This document shows positions 22,223 to 32,300 of a DNA stretch of 64,000 nucleotides, in pieces. The notes under the pieces are model-generated. The model worked only from the letters and a program-made list of their open reading frames with translations, did no database searches and was not told where the DNA came from. The stretch lies in contig CANCYR010000006.1 in the NCBI GenBank assembly GCA_947382355.1, positions 1 through 64,000 of the forward strand, written 5' to 3'. The stretch comes from an uncultured Lachnospiraceae bacterium. Its GTDB lineage: Bacteria; Bacillota; Clostridia; Lachnospirales; Lachnospiraceae. Position numbers and translations under genes: made by a program. Each line of letters begins with the position of its first letter. Positions within the stretch are counted from its first letter, which is position 1.

Positions 22223-23986
22223 ATGAAGATTCGAGAGAATAATAAGGGATTTACATTAACAGAGGTTTTAATAGCTGTAGCGATTCTTTCAATTGCAGTT
22301 GTCCCCATGCTGGCGAATTTCGTTACTTCCTCCAAGGTGAATTATAAATCCAAACGTACTATGAATGGTACTACAGTGGCGCAGAACATTATGGAGGGTA
22401 TTAACGCTTACGGTGTTGAGAATACCATTATTCAGTTAGAAAATGTTAATAACCCCACGGCTCCCGATTTGAAATTTATGCCTACCAGTATGAAGGTGGC
22501 AAACTGGGGGAGATGTACTTATGATGTGACAACCACCAATGATGCGAAGGGAAATACGGTTAAAATTCCTATGTATACTCCGGATTCTTACCAGGATAAT
22601 ACCCGGACCTATAATTATTATGGCGGAGGAACGGTTAATTTTGCGAATACGATTGAGATGAATGGCATGGAGCCGGGGGTTTATGCAACAGATGGAGATC
22701 CATCTACCTTGAATACTGGTTATTCAATGAAATATGCCTACCTTTCCGGAAGGGTTGGAGACGATCAGGTGTACTTTCTAGATGACAAAGGAAAAGAACA
22801 GCTTATGAGCAGTGAGGACTATGCCCATGCTTATATGTTCTGGCTCAAAGGCGTTGAGTACGGTACCAAAAAATATGACGTGCTTTTAACCATGGATGCC
22901 AATTATTACCGCGAATATGCAGACAAATATAATAGACCGAGCGGAGTCGGACATTTGGATACTACCGTAGCGAGCGATGCCCTGAACAGCCAGGGTAAGA
23001 GTATAACAAGTATGACGGGCGATGAGTTCCGGACAAGGATTGAGGCGACTTCCACTGACTCGGATTATTATAATGACAAACGGACTTATAATGACGAAAT
23101 GCTGTCGCGGATAACCACTCATACTGGTACAAATGCTTCCATTGACGATACGACTCCGGACAGATTTTGTGCAACTGCTGATAGTGTATTTAATAGTGTG
23201 GTAGATGATTTTGAACTAAACCGCTGTACACCGGGAACTGACAGGAATAGGATTAAAGCAGCGCTTCAGCGGGACATCATTATTAAAGTTGAAAATGTGG
23301 TTAATCCTATGGATGCTGCCAAGCCCTACAGAGTTATAACTGTAAAATATGAATTTGAATTGACTGATACTTCTCTTTTAAACCCTATAGATTTTGCGCA
23401 TAATCCTAATTTGAAGTATAAAAAAGACGTGCCTGTGGAGGAGATATTTAGAAGCTGTGAAAAGTCTCCAAGGAATATTTACTTTTACTATTCTCCAAAC
23501 TATGCTGCAGGCATTGCCAGGGATATTATCACCATTGACAACAAAGGGGAAGGGGATACTGCTGTCGGGTCGGATATAAATCTGTTTTTGGTTCGGCAAA
23601 CGGACGCCTTTGCACCTGGTTCAACCACTAGCAGGGGCGGTCTTATGACAAATGAAGATAATTATAGGGTTCAGCTGGAACTTTTGGAGAATTTACCGTC
23701 TCATGATTTGAGAGATTTAAACACGCATATTTATACGAATATAGGCTATAGCCTGGCGGATAACGGCAAAAAGACAAATATGTGCCAGTATAAAGTAAAT
23801 GGTGTGGTGGTGTCAGATTCTGATGTAAAAGATAAAATGAGGGTGGCGGGTCTGGACGGAATTAACAGAGAGAATGGCGCTACTTACAGGGATTATATTT
23901 ATGAAGTGACGGTACAGGTTTTTGAGTCGGAACGCAATTTTGCAAAGGATGCAAGGATTGCTAAATTTACAGGCAGCAGCAATTAA
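22223..23986 (+). CDS. Large PilV-like minor pilin
   Basis: 587 residues, far above the 150-200 usual for minor pilins. The leader MKIRENNKG is cut before FTLTEVLIAVAILSIAVVPML, with Glu5 present; TEVLIAVAILS and the PMLANF region fit the PilV/GspI group. After the helix comes a long head (residues about 50-587) rich in Asp, Asn and Tyr, with no recognised domain. GGAGG precedes the ATG. It is likely part of the pilus tip complex. Confidence 0.8.
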   Translation: MKIRENNKGFTLTEVLIAVAILSIAVVPMLANFVTSSKVNYKSKRTMNGTTVAQNIMEGINAYGVENTIIQLENVNNPTAPDLKFMPTSMKVANWGRCTYDVTTTNDAKGNTVKIPMYTPDSYQDNTRTYNYYGGGTVNFANTIEMNGMEPGVYATDGDPSTLNTGYSMKYAYLSGRVGDDQVYFLDDKGKEQLMSSEDYAHAYMFWLKGVEYGTKKYDVLLTMDANYYREYADKYNRPSGVGHLDTTVASDALNSQGKSITSMTGDEFRTRIEATSTDSDYYNDKRTYNDEMLSRITTHTGTNASIDDTTPDRFCATADSVFNSVVDDFELNRCTPGTDRNRIKAALQRDIIIKVENVVNPMDAAKPYRVITVKYEFELTDTSLLNPIDFAHNPNLKYKKDVPVEEIFRSCEKSPRNIYFYYSPNYAAGIARDIITIDNKGEGDTAVGSDINLFLVRQTDAFAPGSTTSRGGLMTNEDNYRVQLELLENLPSHDLRDLNTHIYTNIGYSLADNGKKTNMCQYKVNGVVVSDSDVKDKMRVAGLDGINRENGATYRDYIYEVTVQVFESERNFAKDARIAKFTGSSN

Positions 23987-24003
23987 AGAAAGGAATGTTC
24001 TCT

Positions 24004-26388
24004 ATGTTTCAAAAAATTTCAGGGATTCTCGGGGCAATGAAAAAAAAGAGTTATCATAATGAAGGTGCTTCCCTGCTTATGGTAATTATTATGATTTCCT
24101 TTGTGGGCGTACTGGTGTCGGTAGCTGTATACAGTTCCTACTATAATTTCTTTATGAAATATAGTGACAGAAGCGCAAAGGATAATTTTTATACAGTGGA
24201 AACTGCCCTAGATGAGATTAACGTGGGATTGCAGAGAGAAATTTCCGCCTCTATGTCAGAGGCTTATGTAGAGGTAAGCAAACGGTCGGATTTGGATGTT
24301 ACACAAAAGGAGGATGAATTTAAAAAGAAGCTTTATGAGAATGTACTTGACAGAGTCAGGAGACATTCAGCAGGGACTGATCCGATTACACCGTTCTATG
24401 AGGTGAACAGATTGACTCTTTATTTAGACAAGACAAGAATGCAGGGAAATGTTGGTGCGCTTGTTTTAACTACGGATTCGGATGCGGTGCTTGAATATAA
24501 CACAGCAGAATGCAGCAGGCTTGTGTTGAAAAAGGTATCTTTACAATATACGGATCCCAGGGGATATGTCTCCATGCTGGATACTGACATTTCAATTACG
24601 ATGCCGGAGATAAGCTTTGTTTCCAATAAAGAAATGCCGGAAATAGAAACTTATAGCCTGATAGCCCATACCAGATTAAGGACAGAAGACGAGGCAGGTA
24701 TAGTTCAAATAAGAGGAAATGCATATGCAGGAGGAACAGAAGGCATGTTTCCGGGGCGTCACAGCGCCTTTCAATTTGGCGGAGGCGGCGCTCAGTACAA
24801 AGTCATAGCCAAAAAGGTAGTGGCTGAAACAGGCGATATGGGAGGCAACAGTGTCAGCACGTTAACCGGCAGCCAGCTTTGGACGGAAGGCATTGACGTA
24901 AACAGCGCAAATATTTCTTTATTGGATAATACTTATGTTAAGGACGATTTGACTGTTGACGGAAAAAATTGCCGTATTACTTTAGGCGGACAGTATTTTG
25001 GCTATGGAAGCGGTAACGCAAGTGCAGCGGAGAGCAGTTCTATACTGATAAACGGGGCAAACACCACTTTGGATATGTCCGGACTTAAAAATCTGATGCT
25101 TTTAGGTCATGCCTTTGTGGGAGCCACACATTATAATGCAGACACTACTGCGGACGACGATGAGTATGTGGAGGATGTCAGCACGGGCACCCCGGGTCCT
25201 CATGCCAATCACAGTGACCCTATGTTAGGGCAGTCTGTTGCTGTAAGAAGTGATCAGATGCTGTATAAGGTTCCGGATGAGTGCATGGGGTATGAGGGAA
25301 ATGTACAGGTGCTGGCAAAAAATCCATTGACTCTGGCAGAGTATACAACCCTTACAACTGCAATTGCACTTGATGGTACCGGCAAGCCTGTATATGATGC
25401 TGCCGGCAAACCGGTCCTAAGGTATAAGCCGGTGGATTTGACTAAGGTGTTTGCAAAGCTTGGAAAGCCGCTAAGCTCATATGGCGCCGATTATCGTCCT
25501 GTTTTCAGGAAGATAAACGGAAGCATTTTGGTAACCTATTATCTTTATTTTACTTCAGAAGACATGGCAAACAGATTTTTTCAGGATTATTTTAATGCGG
25601 ATCCGGATGCCTTTGATACTTATGTAAGAAGCTATCTTGCTGATTTTAAATGGAATAATGATTTAGGCAGGAGGGACGCCAGCGGTCAGATGACAAATCC
25701 GCTGCGCATTGCGGGCAATCTGGTTTATTTTGACAGGAATGGAAAAGCCACGCTGAGGCAGGATACAAAGACAGCGGATATGAATGATATTTCTGAAATT
25801 ACAGCAAGTGTAGATCAGATTCAGGATACCTATGAAGCATTGTACGCAAAATTGATTTTAAATCGGAATAATCTTTCCAGCAGTGAATTAGGAAAGACGG
25901 CGTATGAAAATATTGTTCTGCCGGAGGCTCAATTTGATGCTTTTGTAGCCAAGGGCAGTGAGAAAGAGTTTGAAAACGGTTTGCCCGGGGATGAAGAAGT
26001 CAAGGCACTGGTAGCAAATAATAAGGGTTATGGAGAGCTGACAATTGATGCGGGCAGGGCAAAAAATTTGTATTTCGTTGTAGCAAGCGGGGATGTAAAG
26101 GTTACCGCTCCGGAGTTTAAGGGAGTCATTATTTCTGGCGGAACCATTACCATTACCTCTACCTGTACCCTGATGGAGGCGGAGCCCAGTAAGGCAAGGC
26201 AGGCGCTAAGATGTTATGCTGTTGGCAGCGATGCTGTTAACGGACCTTTTGCAGCAGAAATACTGATTGACGGCGATGCATATCTGAATTACTCAACAGT
26301 GTCCGATAATTCCGTTGCATCCGCAAACGAATATGGATTTATTGAGATTGCAGATTTGATTCATTATGAAAACTGGAATAAAAAGTAG
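24004..26388 (+). CDS. Giant PilX/GspK-like tip pilin lacking Glu5
   Basis: A 794-residue protein. Near the N-terminus EG|ASLLMVIIMISFVGVLVSVAVYSSY resembles the prepilin transmembrane segment of PilX/GspK, but position 5 after the predicted cut is Met, not Glu. GspK also lacks Glu5 and caps the pseudopilus. The long exported head has a beta-helix-like middle (QLWTEGIDVNSANISLLDN, ILINGANTTLDMSGLKNLMLLGHAFVG). ATG 24004 was chosen because AAAGGA lies at the right distance; ATG 23995 is too close. It sits between the PilV-like and FimT-like genes, nine or fewer bases from the following gene. Confidence 0.75.
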   Translation: MFQKISGILGAMKKKSYHNEGASLLMVIIMISFVGVLVSVAVYSSYYNFFMKYSDRSAKDNFYTVETALDEINVGLQREISASMSEAYVEVSKRSDLDVTQKEDEFKKKLYENVLDRVRRHSAGTDPITPFYEVNRLTLYLDKTRMQGNVGALVLTTDSDAVLEYNTAECSRLVLKKVSLQYTDPRGYVSMLDTDISITMPEISFVSNKEMPEIETYSLIAHTRLRTEDEAGIVQIRGNAYAGGTEGMFPGRHSAFQFGGGGAQYKVIAKKVVAETGDMGGNSVSTLTGSQLWTEGIDVNSANISLLDNTYVKDDLTVDGKNCRITLGGQYFGYGSGNASAAESSSILINGANTTLDMSGLKNLMLLGHAFVGATHYNADTTADDDEYVEDVSTGTPGPHANHSDPMLGQSVAVRSDQMLYKVPDECMGYEGNVQVLAKNPLTLAEYTTLTTAIALDGTGKPVYDAAGKPVLRYKPVDLTKVFAKLGKPLSSYGADYRPVFRKINGSILVTYYLYFTSEDMANRFFQDYFNADPDAFDTYVRSYLADFKWNNDLGRRDASGQMTNPLRIAGNLVYFDRNGKATLRQDTKTADMNDISEITASVDQIQDTYEALYAKLILNRNNLSSSELGKTAYENIVLPEAQFDAFVAKGSEKEFENGLPGDEEVKALVANNKGYGELTIDAGRAKNLYFVVASGDVKVTAPEFKGVIISGGTITITSTCTLMEAEPSKARQALRCYAVGSDAVNGPFAAEILIDGDAYLNYSTVSDNSVASANEYGFIEIADLIHYENWNKK

Positions 26389-26396
26389 GTGAGCGT

Positions 26397-26975
26397 ATGA
26401 GAGACGACAAGGGTTTTTCTTTAATTGAGCTGATTGTTATAATAGCGATTATGGGAGTGGTGATTACCTTTGGTGTAGTCAGAAGTGAAGTGATTTTTAG
26501 TTATAATGCTCAGGAAGCTTATAAGAAAGTGATGAGTACGCTTGCGACGGAAAAAACTCAGGTGCTTGCTTATTCCACCCTTGCGTCAGGAGCAACTTCA
26601 GTACATCAGACCAGCGGCGCTGTGGATCCCAATGTACGTGACAAGGGCGTATACATAGAGTTTTATGTGGATGGTAATTCCATTTATACGAAGACTTATG
26701 TAAAAGGGGTTCCAAAATCTGCAGAAGGAAAAAAGGTGGCAGGAAAGGGAGTCACCATGATTTGTAAGGTAAAGGCCGGAAGCGCTGTTACGGACGTGCC
26801 GGTATCGGGAGGCGAAGGTAATGGTATCTGTTTTTCTTATGACCGCTCTACGGGAGCCTTTCTTCCTTACAAGGACGGCAACTATATAGAAGAAATCCAC
26901 GTGATTGGCGGAGACAGAGAATATGTAATCAGGTTGATGAAGAAAACAGGCAAGGCTGTTCAAAATGGTAAGTAG
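26397..26975 (+). CDS. FimT/GspH-like minor pilin
   Basis: A 192-residue prepilin: leader MRDDKG, cut before FSLIELIVIIAIMGVVITFGV, Glu5 present. The head ends with GICFSYDRSTGAFLP, a pattern seen in GspH/FimT heads. This is the only minor pilin of ordinary size in the locus. The 18 bases around its start are identical to those around the start of the next gene. Confidence 0.82.
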   Translation: MRDDKGFSLIELIVIIAIMGVVITFGVVRSEVIFSYNAQEAYKKVMSTLATEKTQVLAYSTLASGATSVHQTSGAVDPNVRDKGVYIEFYVDGNSIYTKTYVKGVPKSAEGKKVAGKGVTMICKVKAGSAVTDVPVSGGEGNGICFSYDRSTGAFLPYKDGNYIEEIHVIGGDREYVIRLMKKTGKAVQNGK

Positions 26976-26983
26976 GTGAGCGT

Positions 26984-29338
26984 ATGAATATTTTGGGGAA
27001 AAAGCTGTTACAAAATAAAGGATTTTCAATGGTGGAATTGCTTATTGCGGTGGGGATTTTATCCATTGTGGGCGTATCGCTGGTTGCCTTTGTCCGTCAG
27101 AGTTCTAATACATATAACCAGACTACCGCAGAAACCGATGTGCAGGAAGAAGCGCAGCTCACTGCCAATGCCATTACAGACCGGGTAATCGATTGCGAGA
27201 CTCAGTTGAAGTTTTATGACGGACGTGAAACAATTGACAGTACTACGGGTGCTATTTCTTATGAATCCTTTCAGGTAAAATATAAGAACAAGGCTGGAGC
27301 TTTGATTACTCTGAATGATGCGAAGATTTTGCAGATGATTAATGCCAACAGTAAAGTCGTGTCTATTATATTTTTTGATAAGGCAAATAAGGTGATTTAT
27401 TATAATGAAGCAGAATGGGATTCAGATCCTTCCGTTAACAATTGGAAACCTTTTGATCCTGATGATGCGGAAGTACTGGCTAATAACGTGGAAGATTTTT
27501 CGGTTGATACCAGTAAGCTTTCCAGTGACAAGATTCTTGAATTTGATATTACTTATGCCCGGAGAGCCAGAAGCTATAAGGGAAATTATCAGGTGCATAT
27601 GCGTAATGAAGTAGCAGAAGGAGATAATGCAACGCCTGGACCTGGCACACCCGGCACAAGCATAATACAAGTGAAGGTGAGTCCGGATGCTCATATTGAA
27701 TATAAAAGACAACCGCTGGGACTGACTATGCCGGCAACTACTTTTACGGCAAGTGCAAGTGGAACCAACGTTCCGAGTAATATGGAATATGACTGGTCCA
27801 TGAATACGACTCCGGATATAGCAGGTGTGGAGATTGATACAAATGTAGGAGGAATTCCATCGGACAATACCTGTGTTCTTAAGCAGTATGTAAATCCGGA
27901 TCCTTCGGCTCCTTCCATTACAGAGCCGACCACAAGGAGCTTCCGGTTGATAGCCACCTCAAGGGAGGATAATACAAAATCAGGATATGCAACTATTTAC
28001 GTGGATAAAGTGGTAAGCGTACTTGTAAATCCTGCCGTGTCCATGCATTATAATGAAGAAGGAAAGCCTGTAACAGGCAAAAATTCTTCCGTTACCTTTA
28101 ATGCAGCGGTGGAAAAATGGAATGCTGCCGATGAAAATGTTACATGGCATCTGTATAAGGATGTTGCAGATGCTTCGGGTAATTTTTCCGGTAACTGGCA
28201 GGTTCCCAACAGCACAAGTGAGGCAGTCATGAGCGGGGTGGTAGGGAAAAATGCCACTGTTCTGCTGAAAAGCTCTATTAATGATTCCTTCCGCTTTAAA
28301 GTGGAAGCTGTTTCAAACTTTGATAATGCAGTAAAGGGCGAGTTTATTTTTTATATATCCAATACAGTCCAAACAAGCAACATTTCCTTCTTACGTGGCG
28401 TGAATATGGATTTACATTCCTATTTCATGGCGAACCCCACGGCAATAGCAGCGGATGTTACATCGATTATCAGCGTAGATAGGATTGAGATAACCGGAGT
28501 GCCGGATTATCCGGGTGATTTCCACTCCTTTATTCAATTTGATAATAATTATGTGATGTATGTGGATTTTGAAGCTTACCATGATGGTGATCTGAACCGT
28601 AAGAGAAGATTTTATGAGGAACTTGAAATTGAATTAAAAGTGTATTATACCACTCCTGCAGGTTCAGACAGCAGGACCACCCACATTACGCTTCCTGCGG
28701 TAAAGGTAGTGCAGGTAGAGCCTACAGCAAATTATATTGTTATCCGCAAGGGTGCATCAAGGGATATTAAGATTTCTACTTTGGGCTACAATGTAGTGAA
28801 GGCATCTCAGATGAGCATTTTTTTGGATAATGTGAAGGTAACCGGCGGAAGCGGAACAAACAGATTTTTAACTGTCAGAATGCTTACTACAGAAAATGGA
28901 GCAAGCATTTTGGGAACAAGGGATAAAGCGGTAACAGAAGCTAAATTCAGGCTGTCGGCTGTTTCCAATGAGAGGCGGTATCCTACAGGGTCTATTGCCA
29001 TGAAGGTTGCAATAGATGATTATTATGTGGTTTCTAATGCTTCTACGGATTCCTTTGTAAGCTATGATGTGTATGTGGCAAATGTAGAAGGAAGTACCAC
29101 CTTTATTCCGGGAGCAGATGTACCAAGCTTCCCGAAGGGGGCTATTATTGCCGGAAGAAATTGGCAGTCTGTATCTATTCCGGTATATACGAATTCAAAC
29201 CCCGGAACACCTCAAACGCTGAAGTTCCGGTATTGTTACAATGGAACCGGCGGGTACAAAAACGGGTACGAAATGCAATATAACGGGAATAACTATATTT
29301 ATGATGAGACATATAAATATTGGAGATTAAACAGGTAA
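26984..29338 (+). CDS. Giant PilW-like minor pilin with Ig-like head
   Basis: 784 residues. The leader ends in QNKG, cut before FSMVELLIAVGILSIVGVSLVAFV, with Glu5 present, as in PilW/GspJ. Residues about 50-210 resemble a normal minor pilin head. A Pro/Gly/Thr linker (NATPGPGTPGTS) then leads to roughly 560 extra residues of beta-rich, Ig-like repeats (IQVKVSPDAHIEYK, SVLVNPAVSMHYNEEGKPV). No sortase or membrane anchor is present. A fused adhesive or stalk module at the pilus tip is the best reading. Confidence 0.8.
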   Translation: MNILGKKLLQNKGFSMVELLIAVGILSIVGVSLVAFVRQSSNTYNQTTAETDVQEEAQLTANAITDRVIDCETQLKFYDGRETIDSTTGAISYESFQVKYKNKAGALITLNDAKILQMINANSKVVSIIFFDKANKVIYYNEAEWDSDPSVNNWKPFDPDDAEVLANNVEDFSVDTSKLSSDKILEFDITYARRARSYKGNYQVHMRNEVAEGDNATPGPGTPGTSIIQVKVSPDAHIEYKRQPLGLTMPATTFTASASGTNVPSNMEYDWSMNTTPDIAGVEIDTNVGGIPSDNTCVLKQYVNPDPSAPSITEPTTRSFRLIATSREDNTKSGYATIYVDKVVSVLVNPAVSMHYNEEGKPVTGKNSSVTFNAAVEKWNAADENVTWHLYKDVADASGNFSGNWQVPNSTSEAVMSGVVGKNATVLLKSSINDSFRFKVEAVSNFDNAVKGEFIFYISNTVQTSNISFLRGVNMDLHSYFMANPTAIAADVTSIISVDRIEITGVPDYPGDFHSFIQFDNNYVMYVDFEAYHDGDLNRKRRFYEELEIELKVYYTTPAGSDSRTTHITLPAVKVVQVEPTANYIVIRKGASRDIKISTLGYNVVKASQMSIFLDNVKVTGGSGTNRFLTVRMLTTENGASILGTRDKAVTEAKFRLSAVSNERRYPTGSIAMKVAIDDYYVVSNASTDSFVSYDVYVANVEGSTTFIPGADVPSFPKGAIIAGRNWQSVSIPVYTNSNPGTPQTLKFRYCYNGTGGYKNGYEMQYNGNNYIYDETYKYWRLNR

Positions 29339-29381
29339 TAAAATAAAGAGCGGGTGAACGATAATGCAATGGAGGGAAAAT

Positions 29382-32300
29382 ATGGAAAAGGGAAAGAAGA
29401 GACTTATTGCCAGAATATTGAGCACGGCAGCTGTATTGGCCATTGCCATTGCAATCTGTACCTTTGTTGCGAAAAAAACTACGGAACAGGTAGAGGCAAG
29501 TACGAATATTTTGCAGAAGGTTTCAACAAAATATGCAAGCGGTGACTTTAAGGTTTTGGAAGTGGTGCCGGAGCATACAGCCAATGAAAATGAGGAAATT
29601 GGATATTTTGTAAAGGATAAGAATCGGGATCGGGACTTCAGGGAGGTTTCACAGGCGAAATCCATTGGGAGCTTATTTGAGCCGGATAAAGGCATTTCCA
29701 ATCTGCTTATGATGCGTGATTATGGTTTGATTAAGGATTACGGTGTTGATTATGGAAATCAGACCGGATTAGTCTCAGACAATCCGGTTTATTCAGACAG
29801 CGCTACGTTTGCCAGCTATCCTATGACAGGATTTGATTTGGCTGATAAGCAATTTGTGGCTGGTATGTTTGAGATGGATCCGGGAAATGCAGGGAATTAT
29901 CAGATGGATACGAACGGGTATTTTATTGATGCTTCCGGCACTATTAATGCAATTAAAGGCACTACGAGCGGAAACAGCACTTCCTTAAGCAGTAACAGTA
30001 TCGGAAACGGAGCGCTTACAAGAATTCTTTCTGTTATTGCAAATACAGACGGGGTGACGGAAGCACCGCCGGTTTCGGAAGCGCCTGAAATAAATAATCA
30101 GGATGAAGTAACTGTTACGCTGGAAGAGGAAGAGCCGCCTGCAGCGGATGGCGGTAATGAAGAAAATGAAAATGAAAATGAACCGGGAGAAAAGGAACCT
30201 CAGTTTCCACAGAATTCTCCAGATGTGGGAAATCAGCCCGGAGGGAATCTGCTTCAGGAGATGGATATAGATACCAGTCCCGCAGGAGGCTATAGCAATG
30301 GATACTCTCACTGGCTTGGCGCCACAGAAAGTAATTATGAGCCGGTACCGGAAGGAGACCGGTTCAACAAAGGACTTCCGGAAGGAATTACCTGGGTTGG
30401 TGATGGAACCGGAAATGTAAGGTTTGTGGAGAGTCCTGCCGGAAAATATTTCGGCTATGCAATTAGGGATCTATATTATAATACGGACAAAACTAACAAC
30501 TATTTTCATAATGGTAATTGGTTTAAGGAATTAGTATTTGGAGATGCTGATAGTTCCATTCAGATTTCCGTCAGGACAGTGACGCCCGGAGAGATTACGG
30601 CAAATAGCATTAATACAAAGGATTATGACCTGATTTATATTTCAGGAAGAAATGAAGTATATATCCAGAACGGAGAAGATTTTACAGATTCTCAGGTGAT
30701 GGATTTGTACAATGCTGTAGTAGGAAACAGTCATCAGGCAGTTATTATGGACTATGCCCTGATTGATAAGGAGACAGTAGAGAACAAGGCTGCGCTTGGA
30801 ACCTTATCCAATATGGAAAAGCTGGCTTTGCTTTTGTGGCAGGATAATCAGACGAAGATACTGACGGAAACTTTATCGGGAAATGGTGCAGGCGGTGCGG
30901 CAAATAACGGTTTTGACGTTTCTGATGCAACTGGTGACCAGATTACTATGCTTTCTTTCGGAAGTGTAAGCAATACGGTCTGGCATTATCTTGTTACTGA
31001 GGCGCCCCTTGGCGGTTATGGCAATTTTGTGGCAGGAAGCGTCTACGTGTATGAACATAGGCTGCAGTATTTCCAAAATCCAAAGGCACAGGTGGATTTA
31101 TATGATTTCTTTGGAAACGGTGATTTTAATTCACAGTATGTGGACACTGTAGCAGCGGCAGGATTATCCAGAGTAGAATATGCTGTGAGGGTCAATAACA
31201 CCAATAACCCTGATAAGAAAATGAACGAGCAGATAACGCCGGCAGTGGTGGTACAGTATATCCTGTCCTATGACGGTACTGCATCGGAGCTGGTAAAAAA
31301 TGATCTGAGGGTATTGGAAATTCAGCCTTGCCGTGATTTTTCCTATAATATAGGCTGGGGTACCCAGAGTTATTCAGAAATTGAAAACAGTGAAAATCGA
31401 TATAGCACTCAATGCTGTGCCAACAGGGAAGAGTTTATTGAAAGATACTTAGGCGAGCCATTTGTAAAGGCGGATGGAACTATCGATGATGAAAATATTG
31501 ATAAAGTGCTGTTTACCAGCATGACCATTGAGGAGTTTATCTGCAAAAATGACAATGTAAGTGAAGAATATGATATTATTTATATCGGTTCTAACCATTC
31601 ACCAAATCCCGCTTATAAAACATATTCTAGTGGCAGTACGGGAAATTATAAGGTTACCAGAGCGGCCGATGTTCCGGGAAAGAGCGTAGATACGCCGGAG
31701 AACATTACTGATTTTCGGGATAATCTTATGGATGGCATGGTATATTTTAATATTGGAGATATTACTTATTACGAACGTGCGTTGCCAGGCAACTGGGGTG
31801 GAACGCTTTTATGGGGGTGGTTTGACAATAACTATGAGCAAAACCATACAAATGGAAGAGCCCGTTTTGCAGCCAGAGATTTGACGGTCTATAAAGTGAA
31901 AGAATTGTTAGATTATCTGGATAACGGATATCCGATTATTGTTGCAGGTGATATGTTAAAGACAGATGACAGTGGAAACAGCATCATCAACCCCACAATA
32001 AATACAGATAATAATTCATTGACGAACAGAGATATGAACGGGGTCGATCATGGAAGGATTGACAATTGCTCTAAAATGTATGAATTATTTCAGGTGGCGA
32101 CGGGGCAGAGCGTTGATATAACGTATGAGGCCTACAATAATAGAAACTATGCTAATACTAACTTTATTTCAGAAGCGGATGCAATAGCGGCGGAAGCCAA
32201 TCCGGTGACAGAGACAGAATTTAAGGAAAAGGTGATTCAGGGAGTCAATGCGGCAAAGTTGTCCCTGAATGTTACATCAAGGCCCACAGAATATGAATAT

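Noticed and set aside
14476..29338. Type II secretion system instead of type IV pilus
   Set aside because: PilM- and PilN-type domains, two pilins of pilin size, and the lack of any secretin favour a pilus in a Gram-positive cell. GspE/F/K similarity is shared ancestry.
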